From: Solirubrobacterales bacterium
Lineage (GTDB): Bacteria > Actinomycetota > Thermoleophilia > Solirubrobacterales > Solirubrobacteraceae
Reading direction: 5' to 3'
DNA: 8,813 nucleotides
Assembly (NCBI GenBank): GCA_025964065.1
Contig: JAOPZO010000315.1
Span: forward strand, 1 to 8,813
Numbering within the stretch: the stretch's first letter is position 1; the number at the start of each line of letters is the position of its first letter. The position numbers were made by a program, and so were the translations under genes. Below the pieces are notes generated by a model, which saw only the letters and a program-made list of their open reading frames with translations, was not told where the DNA came from and ran no database searches. This document shows positions 1-5,567 of this stretch, piece after piece.

Positions 1-683
1 CGCTCGAACTGGCCCATGTTCTCCGTGTTGATGCGGAAGTAGGCCTGCAGGGGCTGGTCGACCTTCACGCCCGGCGGGACGTAGACGAACGAGCCGCCCG
101 ACCACACCGCGGAGTTCAGCGCGGCGAGCTTGTTGTCGTTGGGCGGGATGATGGTGCCGAGGTACTGCTTGACCAGGTCGCCGTGCTCGCGGAGCGCGGT
201 GTCCATGTCCATGAAGATCACGCCGAGCTTCTCGAGCTCCTCGTTCACCTGGTGGTAGACGACCTCGGACTCGTACTGGGCGCCGACGCCGGCGAGGAAC
301 TTCCGCTCGGCCTCCGGGATGCCCAGGCGGTCGAACGTGCGCTTGACGTCCTCGGGCACGTCGTCCCAGGAGCGCTCGGCCTTGTCGGAGGCGCGGACGA
401 AGTAGTGGATGTCGTCGAAGTCGACCTCCGCGAGCATGGGCGAGCCCCACGTCGGCATGGGGCGGGCCTCGAAGTAGTCGAGCGCCTTCAGACGGAACGC
501 GCGCATCCACTCCGGCTCGTCCTTGAGCTCGGAGATCTTCTCGACGATCTCCCGCGTCAGGCCCTTCGGGGCCTTGTACAGGTAGTTCTCGGCGTCGTGG
601 AAGCCGTAGCGCTCGGTGTAGTCCGAGCCCAGGTCCTTCAGCGAGGCCTCGTCGGGCGTGAGGATCTTCTGCGGTGTGGCCAT
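1..683 (-). CDS. sufB: SufB, Fe-S cluster assembly scaffold protein (N-terminal 227 residues; truncated by window edge)
   Basis: SufB is the core scaffold subunit of the cytoplasmic SufBCD complex, on which Fe-S clusters are built using sulfur delivered by the SufS/SufU pair. I translated the minus strand from the ATG at 683. The N-terminal region is typical of SufB rather than SufD: YTERYGFHD near residue 22, YLYKAPKGLT near 34, the EPEWMRAFRLKALDYF segment near 56-72, PMPTWG near 75, and further on the acidic FMDMDTALREHG and the VWSGGSFVYVPPGVKV stretch near 193-208. About half the protein (family length around 470) is visible. The C-terminal Cys/Glu residues needed for cluster building lie outside. 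The start is supported by GGAG (691-694) 7 nt upstream. The gene begins 4 nt after the ferredoxin stop, so the two are surely co-transcribed. sufD may follow beyond the left edge; this cannot be seen. Confidence 0.95.
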   Translation of the reverse strand, partial: MATPQKILTPDEASLKDLGSDYTERYGFHDAENYLYKAPKGLTREIVEKISELKDEPEWMRAFRLKALDYFEARPMPTWGSPMLAEVDFDDIHYFVRASDKAERSWDDVPEDVKRTFDRLGIPEAERKFLAGVGAQYESEVVYHQVNEELEKLGVIFMDMDTALREHGDLVKQYLGTIIPPNDNKLAALNSAVWSGGSFVYVPPGVKVDQPLQAYFRINTENMGQFE

Positions 684-687
684 GGGG

Positions 688-1008
688 CTACTCCAGTTCG
701 AGCTTGATGACGCCGTCCTCGACGAGGACGGGGAAGGTCTCCACGGCTTCGTACGCCGGAAGGGTGGTCGGGCGACCGGTGCGGAGGTCGAAGACCGACC
801 CGTGACGGGGGCACTCGATCGTGCAGGTCGCGGCGTCGAAGCCGCCCTCGTCGAGCAGGACGCTGTCGTCGTGCGAGCAGCGGTCCTCCATGGCCAGCAA
901 CTGCCCGTCGCAGTTGAACACCCCGATGTCGAAATCCTCGGTCTCGACCCGCACGGACGCGCCGGGCGGGAGCTCTGAGACGGGGCAGATGTCGATGCGG
1001 GAGGTCAT
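688..1008 (-). CDS. Rieske-type [2Fe-2S] ferredoxin of the SUF operon
   Basis: A 106-residue cytoplasmic Rieske [2Fe-2S] protein, the type often annotated as a non-heme iron oxygenase ferredoxin subunit. The two cluster-binding boxes are visible: C-S-H (C44, H46) and C-P-R-H-G (C66, H69), 19 residues apart, followed by the usual FDLRTG turn at 73-78. The size and lack of a signal peptide fit a soluble electron carrier. Small Rieske proteins are regularly found inside actinobacterial suf operons, but their exact job there (electron supply or cluster carrier) is not settled. It lies 4 nt upstream of sufB. The start is not certain: ATG 1008 begins MTSRIDICPV and fits the family, but has no good Shine-Dalgarno. 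In-frame GTG 1017 and ATG 1050 would add 3 or 14 residues. The frame stays open to 1320 but the extra sequence looks non-coding. Confidence 0.9.
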   Translation of the reverse strand: MTSRIDICPVSELPPGASVRVETEDFDIGVFNCDGQLLAMEDRCSHDDSVLLDEGGFDAATCTIECPRHGSVFDLRTGRPTTLPAYEAVETFPVLVEDGVIKLELE

Positions 1009-1048
1009 GGTGCGCACGGGTATGGGATATCCGATGCCGTGAGTAGGC

Positions 1049-1054
1049 ATTGTA
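1049..1054 (-). promoter_or_regulatory. Possible -10 element (TACAAT) for the ferredoxin-sufB unit
   Basis: On the minus strand the hexamer TACAAT lies about 40 nt upstream of the preferred ferredoxin start and differs from consensus TATAAT at one base. No convincing -35 hexamer lies 16-18 nt further upstream. It would give the ferredoxin and sufB their own promoter, downstream of the roughly 345-bp gap after sufU. It overlaps the alternative ATG at 1050, so a start there and transcription from this site are mutually exclusive. Confidence 0.3.
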
Positions 1055-1116
1055 CCGCCGATCCCGGCGCACCCGGAGCCCGCTCGGCCCTCCCGGGGCC
1101 TGAGGAACGTCCGGAT

Positions 1117-1356
1117 GTGACGATGCCTGCGTCCGGTGACGCACTCCTCGATTCCCGACGCCCTCACGGTCTTCGACCAGGCGCCGGGCGCCCTCGTCCT
1201 CGGGGACGGTCGTGCGGGTCGACCGACGCCTTCAGCAGGCCGACCGGGCATCCCGCCTCGGCGCTGGTCGGCCGGCGCGTCGCCGACTTCATGCGGCCCG
1301 AGGAGCGCGAGGTCGCGCACGCGCGCCTCGGCGTGCTCGACGCGGACGCCGAGCTA
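1117..1356 (+). pseudogene. Decayed, frame-broken PAS-domain fragment
   Basis: On the plus strand, opposite to the suf genes, pieces of a PAS sensory domain can be read in alternating frames. A start-like segment GTG-ACG-ATG (1117) reads ..SGDALLDS to about 1155, preceded by GAGGAA (1102-1107) at a good ribosome-binding distance. A second frame (about 1155-1213) reads PDALTVFDQAPGALVLGDGR. The first frame resumes at 1225 with DAFSRPTGHPASALVGRR, then VADFMRPEEREVAHARLGVL. Joined, these match the PAS pattern (LLDSLPDA..VFD..GR, N-AF---TG, L-G---ADF-HPEER) closely. Third codon positions in the resumed frame are almost all G/C from 1225 to 1353, as in real genes here. At least one frameshift near 1213-1225, and probably another near 1155, break it. 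It ends where the sufU 3' end begins, so it is also truncated. A sequencing error could explain a frameshift but not the truncation. Confidence 0.55.
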
Positions 1357-1770
1357 GCGCACCTCGGCCTCGCTCGGGGGCGTCTCGGGCTCCCAGTCCA
1401 CCGCGCCGCCGAGGCCGGCGGACTTGATGACCTTGAGGCTGAGCATCGCGCACTTCATCCGCGTGGCGGAGATGTCGATGCCGAGCAGGTCGAGGACGAA
1501 GGACTTGTCGAGCGCGACGAGCTCGTCGACGGACTTGCCCACGAGCTCCTCGGAAGCCATCGACGCGCTCGCCTGCGAGATCGCGCAGCCGTGGCCGTCG
1601 AACTTCACCGCGGTCACGCGGCGGTCCTCCCCCACCTTGAGCATGACCTTCAGCTCGTCGCCGCAGAGCGGGTTCGTGTCCTCGAACTCGAGGTCCGGCG
1701 CCTCCATCGGGCCCCAGTTCCGCGGCCGCTTGTAGTGGCTCAGGATCTCTTCACGGTACATGTCGTCCAT
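1354..1770 (-). CDS. sufU: SufU, zinc-dependent sulfur acceptor / scaffold-like protein
   Basis: A 138-residue SufU/IscU-fold protein. In Gram-positive SUF systems SufU binds zinc, accepts persulfide sulfur from SufS and passes it to SufBCD. Visible ligand positions are C36 and D38 in NPLCGDEL, C62 in FDGHGCAIS, and C107 in TRMKCAML. MYREEILSHYKRPRNWG at the N-terminus and SASMASEEL after C62 are typical. The residue before the last cysteine is lysine (KC), as in SufU, not the HC of IscU scaffolds. However, the C62-to-C107 distance (45) matches IscU, and the roughly 18-residue insertion usual in SufU between these cysteines is missing. The start at 1770 is supported by GGGAGG (1782-1787) 11 nt upstream; ATG 1761 is an alternative. 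Downstream on the same strand there is no suf gene until 1008. Confidence 0.93.
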   Translation of the reverse strand: MDDMYREEILSHYKRPRNWGPMEAPDLEFEDTNPLCGDELKVMLKVGEDRRVTAVKFDGHGCAISQASASMASEELVGKSVDELVALDKSFVLDLLGIDISATRMKCAMLSLKVIKSAGLGGAVDWEPETPPSEAEVR

Positions 1771-1776
1771 TTGGTG

Positions 1777-1938
1777 CTAGGCCTCCCGATTGCGGCGACG
1801 ATCTCCGGGGCGCTGCGCCGGGGCCTGACGCCCGGCGACGGCCCCGCGAGGACTACCGGTACGAGCAGGGCCGACGCCGAACGCCATCCCGCGCCGATCC
1901 AGGCCGGACATCGTGGGCGCGATCGTCATGCCCGGCAC
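1777..1938 (-). CDS. Possible 53-codon ORF filling the sufS-sufU gap (unrecognised)
   Basis: I do not recognise this product. The frame opens with GTG at 1938, whose first base is the last base of the sufS stop codon (TAGTG). It continues with an internal ATG at 1929 (MTIAPTMSGL..) and ends with TAG at 1777-1779, 6 nt before the sufU ATG. A perfect AGGAGG (1949-1954) lies 10 nt before the GTG, inside the last codons of sufS. The layout is that of a translationally coupled small gene. Against it, the peptide is rich in Arg, Gly, Pro and Ala with no domain or membrane segment. G/C at third positions is high in the first 23 codons but falls clearly after that, where another minus-strand frame (reading ALLVPVVLAG) looks equally coding-like. 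It may be a relic, or simply spacer that allows ribosome transit from sufS to sufU. Confidence 0.3.
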   Translation of the reverse strand: MPGMTIAPTMSGLDRRGMAFGVGPARTGSPRGAVAGRQAPAQRPGDRRRNREA

Positions 1939-3131
1939 TAGGCGAACACCTCCTGCACGCGCTTGATCCCGGCGACGAGGGCGTCGACGTCCTCACGGGT
2001 GCTGTGGACGGAGAACGACGCGCGGGTCGTGGCCTGGTGACCGAGCGCCTGCATCAGGACCTGCGCGCAGTGGTGGCCGGCGCGGACGCAGACCCCGCGC
2101 GAGCCGATGATCTCGGCGACGTCGTGCGGGTGCACGCCCTCGACGGTGAAGGAGACGAGCGCGCCGCGCTCCTCGGCCGCGTGCGGGCCGTCGAGCGTGA
2201 CGCCCTCCATCGCGGAGAGCTGCTCGAGCGCGTAGGCCGTGAGCTCGACCTCGTGCTCGCGGACCGCGTCCATCCCGATGCGGGTCAGGAAGTCGACGGC
2301 GGCGCCGAGGCCGATCACCTCGGCGATGGCGCTCGTGCCCGCCTCGAACTTCGTCGGGACCTCGGCGAACCGTGGGCCCTCCTTGGTGACGGAGGCGATC
2401 ATGTGCCCGCCGCCGAGCAGCGGGGGCAGCGCCTCGAGCGCCTCACGGCGACCGTGCAGCACGCCGACGCCGGTGGGGCCGTACGCCTTGTGGCCCGTCC
2501 AGACGTAGAAGTCCGCGCCGAGCTCGAGGACGTCGACCGGCATCTGCGGCACGGCCTGCGTGCCGTCGACGACGGAGAGCGCGCCCGCCGCGCGGGCCCT
2601 CGCGCAGATGTCGGCGACCGGGTTGATCGTGCCGACGACGTTCGAGACGTGCGCGACCGCGACGGCCTTGACCCCGCCCGCGGCGAGGAAGCCGTCGAGC
2701 TGGTCGAGGTCGAGACGGCCCTGCGCGTCGAGCCCGACCCACAGGAGCTCCGCGCCCGTGAGCTGCCACGGCACGAGGTTCGAGTGGTGCTCCATCTCCG
2801 TGAGGACGACCTTGTCCCCCGGCCCGGCGACGCCGCGCGCGACGAGGTTCAGGGCCTCGGTCGCGTTCTTCGTGAAGACCGTGTTCCGGGCCTCGGCGCC
2901 GGCGAAGCGCGCGATCCGGTGCCGCGCGCCCTCGAACAGGTCCGTCGCCTCGGCGGCCACGGCGTAGACACCGCGGTGCACGGAGGCGCGGTGGTGCGCG
3001 TAGTAGTCGTTCATCGCCGCCAGCACCGCGCGCGGGGTCTGCGACGTCGCCGCCGCATCGAGGTACACGATCCCCTCGCGGTCGAGCGTCGGGAACTCCG
3101 CGCGGAGGTCGGGGTGCGTGGCGATGGCCAT
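1938..3131 (-). CDS. sufS: SufS, PLP-dependent group II cysteine desulfurase
   Basis: A 397-residue cysteine desulfurase that removes sulfur from L-cysteine, giving alanine and an enzyme-bound persulfide that is handed to SufU. The whole aminotransferase class V fold is present. YLDAAATSQTP lies near residue 23; TEMEHHSNLVPW at 111-122 contains the PLP-stacking histidine; the VVDGTQAVPQ stretch (187-196) holds the PLP-contacting D189. The Schiff-base lysine is K215 in TGHKAYGPTG, and the catalytic C355 lies in RAGHHCAQVLM on the short SufS-type loop. The C-terminal RASFSVHSTREDVD motif (370-383) is normal. Length fits the family (about 400). The ATG at 3131 is only 2 nt beyond the sufC stop (TGACCATG) and lacks a strong Shine-Dalgarno, so translation is probably coupled to sufC. 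The HCAQ motif is followed by V where P is usual, a minor substitution. Confidence 0.97.
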   Translation of the reverse strand: MAIATHPDLRAEFPTLDREGIVYLDAAATSQTPRAVLAAMNDYYAHHRASVHRGVYAVAAEATDLFEGARHRIARFAGAEARNTVFTKNATEALNLVARGVAGPGDKVVLTEMEHHSNLVPWQLTGAELLWVGLDAQGRLDLDQLDGFLAAGGVKAVAVAHVSNVVGTINPVADICARARAAGALSVVDGTQAVPQMPVDVLELGADFYVWTGHKAYGPTGVGVLHGRREALEALPPLLGGGHMIASVTKEGPRFAEVPTKFEAGTSAIAEVIGLGAAVDFLTRIGMDAVREHEVELTAYALEQLSAMEGVTLDGPHAAEERGALVSFTVEGVHPHDVAEIIGSRGVCVRAGHHCAQVLMQALGHQATTRASFSVHSTREDVDALVAGIKRVQEVFA

Positions 3132-3133
3132 GG

Positions 3134-3910
3134 TCAGCTCGCCGGGGCGCCCGCGGCGACCTCGTCGCGGATCCAGCCGTAGCCCTCGGACTCGAGCTGG
3201 GTGACGAGCTCGGGCCCGCCCTCCTTGACGATGCGGCCCTCGAAGAGGATCGAGACGCGCTCGGGCTGCACGAGGTGCAGGATCCGCTGGTAGTGGGTGA
3301 TGATCAGGACGCCCATGTCGGTGCCCTTGGCGACGACGTTCACGCCGTTGGCGACGACGTTGAGCGCGTCGATGTCGAGGCCGGAGTCCGTCTCGTCGAG
3401 GATCGCCATGGCGGGCTTCTGGAGCGCGAGCTGCAGCGTCTCGAGGCGCTTCTTCTCGCCGCCGGAGAAGCCGTCGTTGAGGTAGCGGGAGACGAACGCG
3501 CGCGGCACGTCGGTGAGCTCCATCGCGGCCTCGACGGTCTTGCGGAACTCCTTGAGGGAGACCTCCTCCTCGCCGCGGGCGATCCGGTGCGCGTTCATGA
3601 CCATGCGCAGGTACTTGGTGATGGTCACGCCCGGGATCGCGACGGGATACTGAAAGGCCATGAAGAGGCCGGCGCGGGAGCGCTCGTCCGTGTCCATCTC
3701 CGTGATGTCCTGGCCGTCGAACAGGATCTGGCCCTGCGTGACCTCGAGCGACGGGTGGCCCATGATCGCGTTGGCCAGCGTCGACTTGCCCGAGCCGTTG
3801 GGGCCCATCAGCGCGTGGACCTCCCCGGGCCGGACGGTCAGGTTGACGCCCTTGAGGATCTGCTTGTCGTCGGCCTGGACGTGCAGGTCGCGGATCTCGA
3901 GCTCAGGCAT
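3134..3910 (-). CDS. sufC: SufC, ABC-type ATPase of the SufBCD complex
   Basis: A 258-residue cytoplasmic ABC ATPase that energises conformational changes in SufBCD during Fe-S cluster building; it is not a transporter. All nucleotide-binding motifs are intact: Walker A GPNGSGKST at 36-44, Q-loop Q87 in FMAFQYPV, signature FSGGEKKR at 148-155, Walker B AILDETDSGLD at 169-179, and H-loop H206 in ITHYQR. The DETDSGLD form of Walker B and the ITHYQRIL run are specific to SufC. Length is normal. The start at 3910 overlaps the 3' end of the upstream regulator by 8 nt (ATGCCTGA), and AGAGG (3920-3924) lies 9 nt upstream. It is the first structural gene of the operon here, whereas sufB usually leads in actinobacteria. 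Confidence 0.97.
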   Translation of the reverse strand: MPELEIRDLHVQADDKQILKGVNLTVRPGEVHALMGPNGSGKSTLANAIMGHPSLEVTQGQILFDGQDITEMDTDERSRAGLFMAFQYPVAIPGVTITKYLRMVMNAHRIARGEEEVSLKEFRKTVEAAMELTDVPRAFVSRYLNDGFSGGEKKRLETLQLALQKPAMAILDETDSGLDIDALNVVANGVNVVAKGTDMGVLIITHYQRILHLVQPERVSILFEGRIVKEGGPELVTQLESEGYGWIRDEVAAGAPAS

Positions 3911-4406
3911 GGGTCAGGTCCTCTTGTTCGTTCTTGAGTGCGGAAGCGGTGGCGGCGGGCTCGCGGTGCGAGAACTCGACGAGCTCGGCCAGGGTGGTCT
4001 GGGCGAGCTTCTCCATGACCCCGCCCTGCACCCGGAGCCACAGGAGCTTCGTCGCGCAGGCGTGGCCCGAGTCCGACTCGTGCGAGCACAGCACGCGGCT
4101 GCTCCCGTCCGTGTCGTCCACGAAGCAGTTCATCGGGGCCACGGTGCCCTCGAGGGCGAGGACGACGTCGTCCATCGTGATCTCGGCGGGGGTGCGGCTC
4201 AGGCGGTACCCGCCGTGCGCGCCGCGGGTGCTCTCCACGAGCCCGGCCTTCTTCAGCAGGGCGACGATGCGTTCGAGGTAGGCGAGCGGCAGGGCCTCGG
4301 CCGCGGCGATCGCCTTGAGCGACGTCGCCGCTCCCCCGGGCTTCGCCTGGCGCCCCAGCTCCACCATGAGCCGGACGCCGTACTCGGCCTTCGTCGTGAA
4401 GATCAT
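3903..4406 (-). CDS. Rrf2-family (IscR-like) transcriptional regulator of the suf operon
   Basis: A 167-residue Rrf2-family winged helix-turn-helix regulator; members include IscR, NsrR, RirA and CymR, many of which bind an Fe-S cluster. The family N-terminus MIFTTKAEYGVRLMVEL is intact. The DNA-binding region spans about 28-75, with LAYLERIVALLKKAGLV and STRGAHGGYRLSR forming the recognition helix and wing. Three cysteines in the sensor segment, C94, C107 and C117, are candidate cluster ligands, with H115 nearby. CATKLLW after the third resembles the IscR CLTHALW. Their spacing (12 and 9 intervening residues) is wider than the 5 and 5 of IscR or NsrR. The start at 4406 gives the canonical N-terminus; the longer open frame upstream is patatin antiframe noise. 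It overlaps sufC by 8 nt, so regulator and targets share one mRNA and autoregulation is likely. Confidence 0.93.
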   Translation of the reverse strand: MIFTTKAEYGVRLMVELGRQAKPGGAATSLKAIAAAEALPLAYLERIVALLKKAGLVESTRGAHGGYRLSRTPAEITMDDVVLALEGTVAPMNCFVDDTDGSSRVLCSHESDSGHACATKLLWLRVQGGVMEKLAQTTLAELVEFSHREPAATASALKNEQEDLTHA

Positions 4407-4414
4407 GGACGCCA

Positions 4415-4420
4415 ATCCTA
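4415..4420 (-). promoter_or_regulatory. Probable -10 element (TAGGAT) of the suf operon, leaderless start
   Basis: On the minus strand TAGGAT matches the actinobacterial TANNNT -10 pattern. Eight nucleotides separate it from the regulator ATG, so transcription should begin at or within a base or two of the start codon. No Shine-Dalgarno is visible. No clear -35 hexamer is seen. Confidence 0.5.
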
Positions 4421-4433
4421 CCAACGAGGTCGG
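4417..4433 (-). promoter_or_regulatory. Candidate operator: imperfect dyad overlapping the suf promoter
   Basis: The 17-bp sequence CCgACCtcgttGGTaGG (minus strand) is an inverted repeat with 5 of 6 arm positions matching around a 5-nt centre. It overlaps the proposed -10 hexamer of the Rrf2-suf operon. Rrf2 regulators bind such dyads as dimers and usually control their own promoter, so this is the natural candidate site for the adjacent regulator. The assignment is positional inference only. Confidence 0.35.
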
Positions 4434-4440
4434 AGATGAC

Positions 4441-4457
4441 GGCCCCGAGGAGGGGCC
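4441..4457 (-). terminator. GC-rich hairpin after the patatin-like gene, possible terminator
   Basis: GGCCCC (4441-4446) pairs perfectly with GGGGCC (4452-4457) across a 5-nt loop, 14 nt after the patatin-like stop codon. There is no U-tract after it on the minus strand, so it is not a classic intrinsic terminator. U-less hairpins are considered common ends in high-GC actinobacteria. It would insulate the suf operon from the upstream gene. Confidence 0.35.
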
Positions 4458-4471
4458 TCGGCCGGCGTCGC

Positions 4472-5533
4472 TCAGGCGGCGAAGCGCTCGCGCGCGGCGT
4501 CCTCGAACCGCGGCCATTGCGCGGGCTCGCCCGCGGGCCGCCCGGTGAACGGCGGAGCCCCCAGGGGCAGCCCGTCGAGCGCCCCGCGGAGGTCGCGCAG
4601 CTGCCACGCCATGGTCTGGCGGGCTCGGTCGACGACGGCCTGGCGGCGGCGCCCGGCCATGAGGTTCTCCCCCATCACCTCGAGGTCCTCCGCGAGGGGC
4701 TGGAGCAGGACGACCTCCGCGCCGCTGCACCGCACGCGCTTGGCCTCGTGGCCGAGCCGGCGTCCGGCCTGCGCGCGCAGCACGCGGCCCGGCAGCGCGC
4801 CGGCACGGTCGCGGGAGCTCGTCGGGTTCAGGCAGATGACGAGGTCGAGCTCCTCGCGGGCGAGCAGGTCGAGGTTCGAGACCGAGCAGAGCCCGCCGTC
4901 GACGTACGTCCGCCCGCCGATCCGCGGCGGCACGTAGAAGCCGGGAATCGCGCAGGAGGCGGCGACGGCCTCGGCGATGCGGGCCTTCGGCGCGCCCGGC
5001 GCCCCGAACGACACACGCCGTCCCGAGGCGTAGTCGCAGGCGACGACGCGCAGGCCGGGGTGCGGCGCCCAGTCCTTCGAGCACGCGGCGCGGACGACGT
5101 CCTGGATGGGCCGGGTGGAGATGAAGCCGCGCGGGATCCAGCCCGCGAGCACCGCGGCCGGCGGCAGGCGCCGCGGCTCCTTCAGCGCGCCGAGCGCGAG
5201 CTTCCAGGACCCCGGGCCGGGGACGGGGAACGCGCCGAGCCCGTAGCCGCCGCCGGCGGAGCGCGGCACGTCGGAGGCGCGGTCGCCCGCGGCGTCGAGC
5301 AGGCCGTCGAAGCTCTCCCCCGCGGAGTGGGCGACCATGTACCAGGGCGGGATGCCGCAGGCGAGCAGCGTCCCGATGACCGAGCCGGCGCTCGTCCCGA
5401 CGATGAAGTCCGCGCTGCCGGGGTCCCACCCCGTCTCCTCGACGAGCGCGGCGAGCGCCCCCTGGAGCCACGCTGCGCCGAGGACGCCACCGGCGCCCAG
5501 CACCAGCCCCACCCGCGGACGCGCCGACTGCAT
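4472..5533 (-). CDS. Patatin-like phospholipase / acyl hydrolase
   Basis: A 353-residue patatin-family lipid acyl hydrolase. The glycine-rich oxyanion loop GAGGVLG is at 13-19, the nucleophile serine S48 is in GTSAG, and the catalytic aspartate D212 is in YVDGG, so the Ser-Asp dyad is complete. The SCAIPGFYVPP segment ahead of the aspartate is typical. The glycine loop lacks the DGGGxR arginine of plant patatins; bacterial relatives vary here. No signal peptide or membrane segment is seen, so it is probably cytoplasmic or peripheral. Substrate cannot be told from sequence. I chose ATG 5533 because the family N-terminus (RPRVGLVLGAGG) follows directly; an ATG at 5614 would add 27 unconserved residues. 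It is a separate unit, with a hairpin and a promoter between it and the regulator downstream, and no functional link to suf is evident. Confidence 0.92.
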   Translation of the reverse strand: MQSARPRVGLVLGAGGVLGAAWLQGALAALVEETGWDPGSADFIVGTSAGSVIGTLLACGIPPWYMVAHSAGESFDGLLDAAGDRASDVPRSAGGGYGLGAFPVPGPGSWKLALGALKEPRRLPPAAVLAGWIPRGFISTRPIQDVVRAACSKDWAPHPGLRVVACDYASGRRVSFGAPGAPKARIAEAVAASCAIPGFYVPPRIGGRTYVDGGLCSVSNLDLLAREELDLVICLNPTSSRDRAGALPGRVLRAQAGRRLGHEAKRVRCSGAEVVLLQPLAEDLEVMGENLMAGRRRQAVVDRARQTMAWQLRDLRGALDGLPLGAPPFTGRPAGEPAQWPRFEDAARERFAA

Positions 5534-5540
5534 CGCCGGA

Positions 5541-5546
5541 ACGGTA
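5541..5546 (-). promoter_or_regulatory. Probable -10 element (TACCGT) of the patatin-like gene, leaderless start
   Basis: On the minus strand TACCGT fits TANNNT and ends 7 nt before the ATG at 5533, which puts the expected transcription start on the start codon. No close Shine-Dalgarno is present. This also favours 5533 over the upstream ATG as the start. Confidence 0.4.
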
Positions 5547-5567
5547 CCTGCGCTCGCAGGGGACGGG

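Noticed and set aside
1..683. SufD instead of SufB at the left edge
   Set aside because: The N-terminal YGFHD, APKGLT and EWMRAFRLKAL segments and the FMDMDTA stretch are SufB features; SufD N-termini differ.
1819..1846. CGGGGCC / GGCCCCG hairpin between sufS and sufU as a terminator
   Set aside because: The 7-bp stem has a 14-nt loop and no U-tract, and termination here would cut sufU off from its operon; more likely chance in G/C-rich spacer.
1039..1941. Plus-strand open frame of 300 codons as one intact gene
   Set aside because: Only the 1117-1155 and 1225-1356 parts carry PAS-like sequence; the rest is antisense to sufU and the sufU-sufS gap with no recognisable product.
2004..3182. Plus-strand open frame of about 390 codons across sufS
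   Set aside because: Antisense shadow of sufS, whose motifs and length are complete on the minus strand.
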